Shown here: positions 33,160 through 42,115 of the stretch, piece after piece
Layout of the letters: every line of letters begins with the position of its first letter
Position numbering within the stretch: position 1 is the stretch's first letter
DNA from: Amycolatopsis keratiniphila subsp. keratiniphila
GTDB taxonomy: Bacteria > Actinomycetota > Actinomycetes > Mycobacteriales > Pseudonocardiaceae
Direction of reading: 5' to 3'
Length of the DNA stretch: 64,000 nt
NCBI RefSeq assembly: GCF_001620365.2
Contig: NZ_LQMT02000042.1
Coordinates: 280,006 to 344,005, forward strand
Program-made: the position numbers and the translations under genes
The notes under the pieces: generated by a model
Seen by the model: only the letters and a program-made list of their open reading frames with translations
What the model was told of the DNA's origin: nothing
Databases searched by the model: none

Positions 33160-34605
33160 TCAAGCGCGCAGTAGGTACATGCCGGCGTACGAGGACCAGG
33201 GCTGCCAGGCCCGTCCGCGTTCGGCCAGCGTCTTTTCGTCGTCGGTGATGCCCAGCGCGGCCGCTCCACGGCGCAGCGCCGGGTCACCGGTCAGCAGGAC
33301 GTCCGGTGCGCCGAGTACGCGCATCAGGACGTAGTCCGCGATCCCCGGCCCGATTCCCGGGAGCTCCAGCAGTTCCGCCCGCAACTCCAGGGGATCGCGG
33401 CCGACGTGGACCGAAACCTCGTCCGCCAGCGCGCGGGCCACCGCGGCCACCCGTTCAGGGCCGTGTTCGGCGATCTGAGCGGCCGTCGGGAACAGCGTGG
33501 TCAGCCCTTCGAGTGACTCGTCGCAGCTGGGCACGCGTTCGCCGAGGCTCTCGGCGAGCGCGGCCGTCTCGGCGGGGGAGAGCATCGCGCGCAGCACGAG
33601 CTCATCGCCGTCGACAGCGCCGGGCACCCGGATACCGGGGATCGCTTCGACCAGGGGCGCGAGGGCCGGGTCGGCGCCGAGCACCCGCGCGACCGCCTCG
33701 GGGTCGGCGTCGAGATCGAGCAGGCGCCGCACCCTGGCCACCGCGCTGCTCAGGTCGCGCAGGTCGGTGAGCCGCAGGTCGCAGCGGACGTGGTCGTCCT
33801 TCGCCGTCAGCCACACCACGCCGGAGCCGTGCGCGAGCCGCAGCGTGCGGCCGTAGCCGGTCACCCCGGAATCGTCGCGCGTCACGTGCTCGACGCCGGG
33901 GACGGCCCGGTCGGCCAGGAAATCGAGCACCCCGGCCGCGTCGAACGGCTTCCGGAACGGCAGCCGCAGGCTCAGCCGGGTCCCGGTCGGCAGCTCCTCG
34001 GCCTTACGACGGCGCAGGCTCGCCGCCCGAAGCTGCGAAGGCGTCGTCGCGAAGACCTCCCGGATCGTCTCGTTGAACTGGCGGACGCTGGAGAACCCGG
34101 CCGCGAACGCGACGTCGGTCAGCGGGAGCCCGGACATCTCGATCAGCAGCCGCGCCGAATGCGCCCGGTGCGCCCTGGCCAGCGCCAGCGGACCGGCGCC
34201 GAGTTCCGCGGTGAGGACGCGCCCGAGCTGGCGTTCGGAATAGCCGAGCCGCCGCGCGAGCCCCGGGACGCCGTCGCGTTCGACGGTGCCGTCCGAGATG
34301 AGCCGCATCGCCCGGGCAGCGAGGTCGGCCCGGATGTCCCAGTCGGGCGAGCCGGGGACCGCGTCGGGCAGGCAGCGTCGGCAGGCGCGGAAGCCGTGGG
34401 ACTGGGCGGCCGCCGACGTCGGGTAGAAGCGGACGTTCTGCTGCTTCGGCGTCGACGCGGGGCAGGACGGACGGCAGTAGATCCCGGTGGTGGAGACGGC
34501 CATGATGAACTGGCCGTCGAACCGGGAATCACGGGCGGCGACGGCGCGGTAACACCGTTCGGCGTCCCGCCACACGGCCCGTTCGGCCAGGGTCTGCTCG
34601 GTCAT
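33160..34605 (-). CDS. AdaA-AlkA fusion: methyl-sensing regulator with 3-methyladenine glycosylase
   Basis: 481 residues in four parts. An Ada zinc domain with Cys44, Cys48, Cys75 and Cys78 (YCRPSCPA, CRRC) that accepts methyl from phosphotriesters; an AraC helix-turn-helix pair (GVPGLARRLGYSERQLGRVL, PLTDVAFAAGFSSVRQFNET); an AlkA N-terminal domain (TRLSLRLPFRKPFDAAGVLD); and a HhH-GPD glycosylase domain with ELPGIGPGIADYVLMRVLGA and the catalytic Asp in LLTGDPAL. It both activates the adaptive response and excises alkylated purines. Actinobacteria commonly carry this fusion. ATG 34605 is used. It heads an operon with ogt. Confidence 0.93.
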   Translation of the reverse strand: MTEQTLAERAVWRDAERCYRAVAARDSRFDGQFIMAVSTTGIYCRPSCPASTPKQQNVRFYPTSAAAQSHGFRACRRCLPDAVPGSPDWDIRADLAARAMRLISDGTVERDGVPGLARRLGYSERQLGRVLTAELGAGPLALARAHRAHSARLLIEMSGLPLTDVAFAAGFSSVRQFNETIREVFATTPSQLRAASLRRRKAEELPTGTRLSLRLPFRKPFDAAGVLDFLADRAVPGVEHVTRDDSGVTGYGRTLRLAHGSGVVWLTAKDDHVRCDLRLTDLRDLSSAVARVRRLLDLDADPEAVARVLGADPALAPLVEAIPGIRVPGAVDGDELVLRAMLSPAETAALAESLGERVPSCDESLEGLTTLFPTAAQIAEHGPERVAAVARALADEVSVHVGRDPLELRAELLELPGIGPGIADYVLMRVLGAPDVLLTGDPALRRGAAALGITDDEKTLAERGRAWQPWSSYAGMYLLRA

Positions 34606-34710
34606 GACATCGATCGTGCCACCAGGTCGGAGGCGCGGCTGGCGGAAATCCGACACGGCGATCAAGGCCTCGGCGGATGGGGCGGCGGGCGGCACGTAGA
34701 CTTCTGGCCC

Positions 34711-35793
<1,083 letters not shown>

Positions 35794-35811
35794 CGTGCGG
35801 TCGCTTGAATC

Positions 35812-35845
35812 GAAGCCTCCCGTGACGAGTGTCGCGGGAGGCTTC
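35812..35845 (+). terminator. Hairpin terminator of ychF
   Basis: GAAGCCTCCCG (35812-35822) pairs perfectly with CGGGAGGCTTC (35835-35845) over a 12-nt loop, 18 nt after the ychF stop. There is only a weak T content afterwards. Confidence 0.78.
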
Positions 35846-35902
35846 ATCGATTACCGCCCGCTAGCGGGCTGCAGGGATTGCCCCAGCGCAAAGCTTCACC
35901 TT

Positions 35903-35934
35903 GTTCGGTGTTCGGTATTGACCGAACACCGAAC
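35903..35934. promoter_or_regulatory. Fourfold GTTCGGT operator upstream of the AbiE-like pair
   Basis: GTTCGGTGTTCGGT (35903-35916) and ACCGAACACCGAAC (35921-35934) form a perfect 14-bp dyad around ATTG. Each arm is itself a tandem of the heptamer GTTCGGT, giving four half-sites in two inverted pairs. It ends 3-18 nt before the candidate start codons of the first gene. AbiEi antitoxins are known to bind paired inverted repeats and repress their own operon, which fits. Confidence 0.8.
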
Positions 35935-35952
35935 GCGGTGCATCCTTCAGCG

Positions 35953-37008
35953 GTGAGGTCCCGTTCGGAGCGAAGCGACGCCGCAGAGGCGCTCGTTGCC
36001 GCTACGCGGTCACTGGGACTTGATGTGCGGCTCGACCACCGCGCCGAAAGCGACTCGAGCCCAGACCTCCTCATCGAGTTGCCGGACGGAAGGTCCGTCG
36101 TTGTCGAAGCCAAGACAGCGTCATTGGTCACGGCCGACAGCGCTCCGGGGCAACTACGGCGGTGGTCGGACAGTGTCGTCTCCGGCACGGCGCCCGTCGT
36201 CGTCGCAGGCAGGATCACGGCAGGTGGACGGGACAAGCTCAACCAGGCCGGCTGGAGCTGGTTAGACCTGCGCGGTCATTTGAGGTTGGTGGGCCCGGGT
36301 CTTTTCGTCGACGTGGACATTCCTGCATTGTCGAAGCCGGGTCCTGTTCGTGAAGGAGTCGTCGGACAGGTCGGCATCGAGCTCGCGACTCTCCTGCTGC
36401 TCGATCCGGCGACAGGACTCGGCGTCCGCGAGGCGGCGGCCGAGCTGGGACGCGCGGCGAGTTCCGTCTCGGAAGCCTTTGCCGCGTTGCGCACGGCTGG
36501 CCTGGTCGCCGCGAATCGCGCGCCCGCCGTACCGGAGCTGTTCTGGGAACTCGCTGAGCACTGGAAGCCGGTAAGTGTGGATGTCGCGAGCGTGCCAAAG
36601 CCGGGTGGCGGGCGAGAAAATTCGGTGCTGAGCTTGGGCTTCGACGATGTGGAGTCGACTGTGGGCTGGGCACTGACCGACACCGTGGCGGTGGCTCGCT
36701 ACGGTGCCCCTGTCTCGGTTCGTGCCGATCACCCGCCGGACTTCTACGTCCCTGATCAGGGAGTGCTGCGCCGCGCCACCCGGCTACTGGGAACCGTCGA
36801 AGCGCCGTCGGCCAGGGCTGCCAGCCTTCGCGTCGCGCCGACACCGCTCGCATGTGCTCGGCGCGTCGATGGCGCGGCATGGGCCGGCGAGTCGTGGCCG
36901 TTGGCCAACCCGCTGTTCGTGGCACTCGATCTCGCGCGAGATCCGGGACGTGGCCGGGAGATCCTGGACATGTGGACGCCGGCGGAGCCGTGGCATCGTG
37001 TCTGGTGA
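35953..37008 (+). CDS. AbiEi-like antitoxin/regulator: PD-(D/E)XK-fold plus winged helix
   Basis: 351 residues. Residues 10-125 look like a restriction-endonuclease fold: PDLLIELPDGRSVVVEAKT has the PD-x13-ExK pattern (Asp38, Glu52, Lys54), then the block WSWLDLRGHLRLVGPGLFVD. A winged helix follows at about 137-190 (GLGVREAAAELGRAASSVSE). The C-terminal half (from about 190) is poorly conserved to my eye. This layout is found in proteins labelled AbiEi family antitoxin in actinobacteria. GTG 35953 is chosen; GTG 35938 is possible. The next gene is a nucleotidyltransferase, so the pair resembles type IV AbiE. Codon use is less GC-biased than neighbours, suggesting transfer. Confidence 0.72.
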   Translation: MRSRSERSDAAEALVAATRSLGLDVRLDHRAESDSSPDLLIELPDGRSVVVEAKTASLVTADSAPGQLRRWSDSVVSGTAPVVVAGRITAGGRDKLNQAGWSWLDLRGHLRLVGPGLFVDVDIPALSKPGPVREGVVGQVGIELATLLLLDPATGLGVREAAAELGRAASSVSEAFAALRTAGLVAANRAPAVPELFWELAEHWKPVSVDVASVPKPGGGRENSVLSLGFDDVESTVGWALTDTVAVARYGAPVSVRADHPPDFYVPDQGVLRRATRLLGTVEAPSARAASLRVAPTPLACARRVDGAAWAGESWPLANPLFVALDLARDPGRGREILDMWTPAEPWHRVW

Positions 37009-37747
37009 GGTTCCTGGCGTCGTTCTCGCCGGTAGTTCGATGACGCGGCTTGTGAGTGCGATACCCGTCGTAACCGAACAGACGGGGCGTCCGATTGTTC
37101 TCGTGGGTGGACTCGCGGTCATGTGCAGGCTATCCACCCCTTACCGGGCAACGACCGATCTCGACACTGTCGACCATCGGGCGCCGAACGAGCGCTCGCA
37201 ACTCGAACTGCTCGTGGCGACCGGAGGTACCCCTAGCGGCCCCTCCGGCGTCCTGGTCCGGACTCCGCACGGTGAGGTCCAAGTCGACGTCCTCGAAGTC
37301 ACGGACACCGAAATCGAAAATCTTCCGGAAGACCCGACCGATCGCCTGCACGTCCTGTCTCATGCGTGGGCCGCATCGACCGCCTCCGGGCTGGAGCTGA
37401 AAGCGGAGGGACTCGCGCCGTTGGTCGTCCGGGTATCCGAGCCCGGCCCGATCATCGCGATGAAACTGCAGTCGATCATGAATCGTGGAGCGGTGAAGGA
37501 GGGCACAGATCTTCTCGACATCGTTCGGGTCACCTTGGACCGCGACTGTGGACCTGTATCCCGGGACCAGCTCGAGGCGGCTGGTCCTCAGCTGCGTGCT
37601 GACGCGCTGCTCCACGCCGTACGATGGTTCGATCGGTCGGCGGATCGCTCGCTGCGAAAAATCCAGGCGGTTCCCGAAAGCGGCGACATCGAGATCGACG
37701 ACGTCCGGCTGGTCGGCGAGCTGCTCGTCGCCGCGCTCGGAGAATGA
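36998..37747 (+). CDS. Nucleotidyltransferase, AbiEii-like toxin candidate
   Basis: 249 residues. The N-terminal VLVGGLAVMCRLSTPYRATT then DLDT gives the NTase core: GG at 37-38 and Asp54/Asp56 as metal ligands. Further on, IIAMKLQSIMNRGAVKEGTD and LLDIVRV resemble the K...R...KxxDLxD motif of AbiEii/AbiGii nucleotidyltransferases. AbiEii-type toxins, such as the related MenT enzymes, add nucleotides to tRNA; by analogy this enzyme may block translation. GTG 36998 overlaps the upstream gene by 11 nt; ATG 37040 is an alternative that still keeps the GG motif. Expression is probably held down by the operator at 35903. Confidence 0.75.
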   Translation: MSGEVPGVVLAGSSMTRLVSAIPVVTEQTGRPIVLVGGLAVMCRLSTPYRATTDLDTVDHRAPNERSQLELLVATGGTPSGPSGVLVRTPHGEVQVDVLEVTDTEIENLPEDPTDRLHVLSHAWAASTASGLELKAEGLAPLVVRVSEPGPIIAMKLQSIMNRGAVKEGTDLLDIVRVTLDRDCGPVSRDQLEAAGPQLRADALLHAVRWFDRSADRSLRKIQAVPESGDIEIDDVRLVGELLVAALGE

Positions 37748-37768
37748 CCGGCGGGAGTTCCGCTTCGA

Positions 37769-37923
37769 TCACACGCCGTAGCGTTCCTGGAACATCGTCG
37801 CGGGTGCCTCGCCGTATAGGCCGCCACGATCTCCTCCGCCACGTCCTCGCCGGCCTGCAACCGGACAAGATAGGCAACCGCCCAGTGCAGCTCGGCGGCG
37901 TCGAAATCCTTCTCCGAACGCCG
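37769..37923 (-). pseudogene. Frameshifted C-terminal gene remnant
   Basis: On the minus strand, frame 1 reads EKDFDAAELHWAVAYLVRLQ then AGEDVAEEIVAA, and a shift near 37817 into another frame continues YGEAPATMFQERYGV and a TGA stop at 37769-37771. Both parts look coding (good codon bias), but no single frame covers them. There is no start, and only about 50 residues remain. It is the tail of an unidentified gene lost to a frameshift and truncation. Confidence 0.5.
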
Positions 37924-38400
37924 TCAGGGAAGGCCCCGGACCTGCCGCCCGGCGGTTCGGATGAACACGGACAGGCTTTCCTGACTGTGTTCTTCATGCT
38001 GTTTCACGGCGGCGAGATCCGGAGCTTGATGCAGGGCCGCGATCGGTTCGAAGGTGGCGTCGACGAGTTGGAGGAGTTCGGGATCGTCGGTGAGCATCTG
38101 GATCCTGAGCCGCGCGTGATCGGCCGTCGCCCCGAGCTTGTCCGATTCGGTGTGCGCGGCTCTCAGCTCGTCGTCCGGTGCCGAGCGCTGCTTGAGGAAC
38201 CACTTCGCGATCACGCCTTGCCGCAGTTCGGTCATGGCTTCGGCGAAGGCCACGTAAGCGGCGATCCGTTCCTGTCGAAGCCGTTCGTCGCGAGCGGTCC
38301 GCTCCGTTCGTCGTGTGTTCAGCAATCCGAGGAGGTAGGTGAGGGTGGACCCGGCCAAGGTCCCGGAGATCGCGACCACACTGGTCAGCACACCGTTCAT
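37924..38400 (-). CDS. Membrane-anchored helical protein, unknown function
   Basis: 158 residues starting MNGVLTSVVAISGTLAGSTL, a TM helix of about 25 residues (to YLLGLLN), then a mainly helical cytoplasmic part: RDERLRQERIAAYVAFAEAM, then ELRQGVIAKWFLKQRSAPDD and DHARLRIQMLTDDPELLQLV. This anchored-helix type is widespread in actinobacterial accessory regions and has no known function. The ATG at 38400 is the start of the hydrophobic segment. It is divergent from the ankyrin gene 108 bp away. Confidence 0.7.
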   Translation of the reverse strand: MNGVLTSVVAISGTLAGSTLTYLLGLLNTRRTERTARDERLRQERIAAYVAFAEAMTELRQGVIAKWFLKQRSAPDDELRAAHTESDKLGATADHARLRIQMLTDDPELLQLVDATFEPIAALHQAPDLAAVKQHEEHSQESLSVFIRTAGRQVRGLP

Positions 38401-38507
38401 GGTCGGGGATCGTAGGATCTCCGCGGTCGCGCGGGAACCGGTTCCGAGGAGAACAGTGCCGACGCGCGAACAGCTGCGCCCGAACTTCGGCTGAAGGAGC
38501 GAGCACG

Positions 38508-39569
38508 ATGGCACGGAAGCGGAAGACCCTTCCCAAGGACTTCCAGGAGATGCTGACTTCGGCGTCGGTGGACGAACTCAAAGCCGTCTTCGGCAAATGC
38601 GAGATAGACGCGCGGGGCGGCTACGCCAAAGGGACCGCCATCGGCTTCCCGGAGTGCCCGGACGAGCTCGTCGTCTGGCTGACCGGGCAGGGGCTCGCCG
38701 TCGACACCCCGGACAGCTACGGCAGGACGGCGCTCCATGCGCGGGCTTCCCGCGGTGTTCCGGAGCAGATCCCCTTGCTGCTCTCGCTCGGTGCGGACAT
38801 CGATGCGGCCGACACCTCCGGGCAAACGCCGCTTCAGTCCGCTGTGGACGGTTTGCGGGCCGAGGCGGCACGAGTGCTGATCGAGCACGGGGCCTCGACA
38901 GAGGTGCTCGACAGGCGCGGCAAACCGTTGCTGACACGAGCCCTGATCAGGACGGAGAACGCCTACATCCCCGAGTGTGCCGAGATCGCGAAGCTGCTCC
39001 TCGAACACGGAGCGAGCATCACGGCCGAGATGCGCGAAAAGGTCGAGCGGATCGGCAGTGGTTTCGAGTTCCACCGGGAGAGCTTCAACCGGGATCTCCT
39101 CGAAGAGACCGACGCCGCGCTCAGCGAGCTGTACCGGATCTTCGAGGTCGAGCCGGTCGCCCGGCGGTCGAAGCACGACGGGGTTTCGGCAATCGTCGTG
39201 CCCGGCGGCTCTTGGCAGGAGCGGCACAAAGCGCTTTGGGAGCTTCTCGTGCCGTCGAGCGGCGCGGGCGCGACAGTGCAGTGCGAAGCCATCCGCGTCA
39301 CCGGCCGGATCTCCGACGAGATGTTCCGGAACGGAGGGGCGAACTGGGACCGTAGCTATCGTGCGATGGCTGACGCGTTCCCGGGTTTCCTCGCGCAGGG
39401 CGAACCTCTCGGCGAGGAAGAACTCCGAGAGGCCAAGGAGATCGCCAAGCATGTCAGGTCGGGCCGCGGCTGGGAAGACCACCTCGATCGCTTGAGCGAG
39501 CTAGCCGTCGCCTGGGTCGCGAAGAACCCGGCCCCGATCGCCTTGGGAGCGGTGGACTACACACGTTGA
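38508..39569 (+). CDS. Ankyrin-repeat protein
   Basis: 353 residues. Two clear ankyrin repeats lie at about residues 60-125: DSYGRTALHARASRGVPEQI, LLSLGADIDAADTSGQTPLQ, LIEHGASTEVLDRRGKPLLT, with a further degenerate one (EIAKLLLEHGASI). The C-terminal about 190 residues (from ERIGSGFEFHRESFNRDLLE) form a separate domain I do not recognise, present in similar ankyrin proteins. It has no signal peptide. AAGGAG sits 8 nt before ATG 38508. It is part of the accessory stretch between ychF and the M28 peptidase. Confidence 0.85.
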   Translation: MARKRKTLPKDFQEMLTSASVDELKAVFGKCEIDARGGYAKGTAIGFPECPDELVVWLTGQGLAVDTPDSYGRTALHARASRGVPEQIPLLLSLGADIDAADTSGQTPLQSAVDGLRAEAARVLIEHGASTEVLDRRGKPLLTRALIRTENAYIPECAEIAKLLLEHGASITAEMREKVERIGSGFEFHRESFNRDLLEETDAALSELYRIFEVEPVARRSKHDGVSAIVVPGGSWQERHKALWELLVPSSGAGATVQCEAIRVTGRISDEMFRNGGANWDRSYRAMADAFPGFLAQGEPLGEEELREAKEIAKHVRSGRGWEDHLDRLSELAVAWVAKNPAPIALGAVDYTR

Positions 39570-39574
39570 GGGGT

Positions 39575-39603
39575 GCCGGGTGTCCCCGACGAGGACACCC
39601 GGC
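39575..39603. terminator. Convergent hairpin terminator
   Basis: GCCGGGTGTCC (39575-39585) pairs perfectly with GGACACCCGGC (39593-39603), loop of 7 nt. It fills the 39-bp gap between the ankyrin gene stop and the M28 peptidase stop. Confidence 0.8.
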
Positions 39604-39608
39604 GTGGC

Positions 39609-40970
39609 TCACTTCCGCAGCAGGCTGTACGCGGCGGAACCGATCAGCTCCAGCGAAACCTGAAGCCGCTCAAGGGAAACGTTGTCCTTGATGGTGTCTT
39701 CCGGCGTGTGGTACGTCGGCTCCAGCAACGCCGGGCCGGTTTCGCCGCGCCAGCTGAAGTTGCCCGAAGCGATCCCGCGCTCGAAGAACGGCACGTGGTC
39801 GCTCGAACCGCGCGCCACCGGACCCTTCACCCGCGGGTCGTAGCCGAGCCGTTTGGCGGCGGCGTTGACGGCCGCGGTCGTGGCGTTGTCGGCACCGTCG
39901 ACCGAAAGCAGCCAGTAGGTGACCGCCGGGTCCCAGCTGGTGGCGACCATGTCGTTCTGGAAGCAGCCCGCGATCCGCTTCGCCTCCGGGTCGGACAGGT
40001 TCTTGACGTAGTGCCGCGAGCCGATCAGCCCGTACTCCTCCGAGCCCCACAGCGCGAACCGCAGCGTCTTGTTCGTCGGCAGGTACCGCAGGACACGCGC
40101 CAGCTCCAGGCACAGCACGGTGCCGCTGCCGTCGTCGTTGGCACCGGGGGAGCCGGGGACGCTGTCGTAGTGCGCGGTCACCATGACCACGCCTTCGTCC
40201 TTGCCGGGGAACGTGGCGGGCCGCTCGGCGATGACGTTGTACGACGTCAGGTTCTTGTGGTGGGTGGCCGTCGCCTTGACCGTGACCGAGCCCTTGGCCA
40301 GCCGTTCGCGCAGGCGCTCCACCTGCACCTGGGCCAGGCCCAGCACCGGGATGGTGACCGGGGTGGCGAGCGTCGGGGAGAACGCCGACAGCTTGCGGGC
40401 CGGGTCGGCGCCGATCCGGCCGAGCAGCACGGCGTCCGCTCCGCGCTGCGCGGCCGTCAGGTACGCATCGGCCTTGTTCGCCACGGCGGCGATCAGGACG
40501 ATCTTGCCGGTCAGGTCGTCGGGCAGGGTGCTGCCGTCACCGGCGTCGACGACGACGGCCTCGCGGGTGATGTCCTGCGCGCCCTGCGGCGACGAGCCGG
40601 TCTGCCAGCTGTCGCGTCCGATCGTCAGGGTGCCGAGGAACTTGTCGGCGATCGGGAACGGCTGCAGCGTGACCTGGTAGCGCAGCTCGCGAAGCACCTT
40701 CGCGATGTAGTCCCTGGCCCGCAGTTCGCCCTCGGTACCGGCGATCCGGGGGCCGATCCTGTCGCTGAGCACCCGAAGGTGCTCCAGCGCCCGCCGCGAC
40801 CGCACGCGCGCGATCACGGGGTAGTCCCCGAACTCCAGCGACGGCGGGAACTGCGCGCCCGGACGTTGTTGCGTGGCCGCGGCGGCGGTGCCGGGGTTCA
40901 GCCCGATCGTCGCCGCGCCCGCCAGTGCCACCGCGCCCGCGAGCACCTCACGTCTGCGCAGACCTGCCAT
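39609..40970 (-). CDS. Tat-exported M28 family aminopeptidase
   Basis: 453 residues. The N-terminus MAGLRRREVLAGAVALAGAA is a twin-arginine signal, cleaved near TAAAA. A PA-domain insert (about residues 120-200) precedes the M28 zinc-peptidase core: VMVTAHYDSVPGSPGANDDG supplies His and Asp ligands, LWGSEEYGLIGSRHYVKNL supplies the general base Glu and a Glu ligand, and the last His is in PTYHTPEDT. Export is through Tat, so folding with zinc may precede transport. GAGGGG lies 7 nt before ATG 40970. It probably trims extracellular peptides. Confidence 0.92.
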   Translation of the reverse strand: MAGLRRREVLAGAVALAGAATIGLNPGTAAAATQQRPGAQFPPSLEFGDYPVIARVRSRRALEHLRVLSDRIGPRIAGTEGELRARDYIAKVLRELRYQVTLQPFPIADKFLGTLTIGRDSWQTGSSPQGAQDITREAVVVDAGDGSTLPDDLTGKIVLIAAVANKADAYLTAAQRGADAVLLGRIGADPARKLSAFSPTLATPVTIPVLGLAQVQVERLRERLAKGSVTVKATATHHKNLTSYNVIAERPATFPGKDEGVVMVTAHYDSVPGSPGANDDGSGTVLCLELARVLRYLPTNKTLRFALWGSEEYGLIGSRHYVKNLSDPEAKRIAGCFQNDMVATSWDPAVTYWLLSVDGADNATTAAVNAAAKRLGYDPRVKGPVARGSSDHVPFFERGIASGNFSWRGETGPALLEPTYHTPEDTIKDNVSLERLQVSLELIGSAAYSLLRK

Positions 40971-41152
40971 GGAACACCCCTCACTTCTCGGAGAAACTCG
41001 TCCGAGTAGCCAATAGTGCGCCGGTCACCGGAGCAACCTCCGATCGTCCCCTTTTTCCGGTTCAGCGCACGGCGACCCGGCGGTAGGCCGCCGAGGAAGA
41101 AGGCGTTGGCGACGGCGGCGGTGGCGAACTCCTCACTCGGTTTCAAGACCAC

Positions 41153-41171
41153 TGCTACCAAAGTGGTAGCA
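41153..41171. promoter_or_regulatory. Operator dyad of the RHH-Doc operon
   Basis: TGCTACCA-AAG-TGGTAGCA is a perfect 8-bp dyad with a 3-nt spacer that ends 7 nt before the antitoxin ATG. A wider nested dyad (ACCACT...AGTGGT) overlaps it. Position and symmetry fit autoregulation by a ribbon-helix-helix antitoxin. Confidence 0.7.
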
Positions 41172-41178
41172 TCGATTC

Positions 41179-41382
41179 ATGGCCATGACCCTGAGGTTGA
41201 ACGACGAGCAGGAGCGCGCGCTCGCCCTGCTGGCGGAGGCCGACGGTGTGAGCAAGCACGAGGCCACGGTCCGCGCCATCACCGAGGCCGCCGCGCGCCG
41301 CGTCCGCGACGATCGGGTCCGGGCGCTGTCGAAGGACGGCCGGGAGCGCTACGCCGCCTTGCTCGACCGTCTCGCCCAGTGA
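41179..41382 (+). CDS. Ribbon-helix-helix antitoxin
   Basis: 67 residues, MAMTLRLNDEQERALALLAE then ADGVSKHEATVRAITEAAAR. The short beta strand MTLRLN followed by two helices is the RHH DNA-binding fold; the C-terminal part from about 45 would wrap the toxin. It directly precedes a Doc-type toxin, with GTGA overlap. Operator dyad 7 nt upstream. This is a different antitoxin fold from the Phd of phage P1, but RHH-Doc pairs are known in actinobacteria. Confidence 0.85.
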   Translation: MAMTLRLNDEQERALALLAEADGVSKHEATVRAITEAAARRVRDDRVRALSKDGRERYAALLDRLAQ

Positions 41383-41759
41383 TCGAGTACCTCACCGTCG
41401 AAGACCTCCTGGCGCTCGCGGAGGACCTCCGCGTGCCCAAGGTCCGCGATCTCGGGCTGCTCGACTCCGCCGCGCACCGGCCGCGGTCCTCACTGATGGG
41501 TCAGGACGCCTATCCGACGCTGCACGAGAAGGCGGCGGTACTGCTGGAGTCGGTCGTGCGCAACCATCCGCTCATCGACGGCAACAAACGCCTGTCCTGG
41601 ATGGCGACGTTCGTCTTCTACGGCCTCAACGGGTACGACCTCGACGCACCGGAAGACGACGCGTACGACCTGGTGATCGCGATGTCCACCGGTTCGCGCA
41701 CCTACCGGGAAGCGGCGGACGAACTGGCCGCGTGGGCGAGGGTAACTTCGGACGGGTGA
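41379..41759 (+). CDS. Fic/Doc-family toxin
   Basis: 126 residues, MIEYLTVEDLLALAEDLRVP. The core motif is HPLIDGNKRLS at residues 63-73 (general-base His63, phosphate-site GNKR), a variant of the Doc motif HxFxDANKR with Leu for Phe. Doc kinases phosphorylate EF-Tu at Thr and stop translation; the Gly in DGNKR (versus Ala in P1 Doc) is also the Fic consensus, so AMPylation is possible. GTG 41379 overlaps the antitoxin stop (GTGA). The following HxlR gene also overlaps (GTGA), so the operon has three members. Confidence 0.88.
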   Translation: MIEYLTVEDLLALAEDLRVPKVRDLGLLDSAAHRPRSSLMGQDAYPTLHEKAAVLLESVVRNHPLIDGNKRLSWMATFVFYGLNGYDLDAPEDDAYDLVIAMSTGSRTYREAADELAAWARVTSDG

Positions 41760-42115
41760 AGCCCTTGAGTCCCGACATGTTCGCGCCCGGCTGCCCGTCG
41801 AACCTGACCCCGTTCCGGATCGGCGACAAATGGGCGGGCCTGGTCGTGCTGTGCCTGGAAGAAGGACCGCGCCGGTTCTCGGAGCTGCGGGTGCCCTTGC
41901 GGGGAGTCACGCCGAAGGTGCTCACGGAGACCCTCAGGGCTCTGGAGCGCGACGGCATGATCACGCGGACGGCGTACGACGAGACACCGCCGCGGGTGGA
42001 GTACGAGCTCACCTCGCTCGGCCGGACGTTGTTCGAGCCGATGGAGGCATGCCGTGAATGGGCGGCGAAGCACCTTCCGGAGCTCGTCGCCGCCCGCGAG
42101 GCGTACTCGGGTTAA
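41756..42115 (+). CDS. HxlR-type regulator, third gene of the TA operon
   Basis: 119 residues, MKPLSPDMFAPGCPSNLTPF then RIGDKWAGLVVLCLEEGPRR, FSELRVPLRGVTPKVLTETL and LERDGMITRTAYDETPPRVE. This is a full HxlR winged helix, with the conserved Cys in GCPSN. GTG 41756 overlaps the Doc stop by GTGA, so its expression follows the toxin-antitoxin promoter unless an internal one exists. HxlR genes are normally single or divergent to an enzyme; linkage to a Doc module is unusual. Its stop overlaps the end of a convergent microprotein gene. Confidence 0.82.
   Translation: MKPLSPDMFAPGCPSNLTPFRIGDKWAGLVVLCLEEGPRRFSELRVPLRGVTPKVLTETLRALERDGMITRTAYDETPPRVEYELTSLGRTLFEPMEACREWAAKHLPELVAAREAYSG

Noticed and set aside
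35878..35952. TTG 35878 as start of the AbiEi-like gene
   Set aside because: It would place the dyad operator 35903-35934 inside the coding region; GTG 35938 or 35953 places it upstream.
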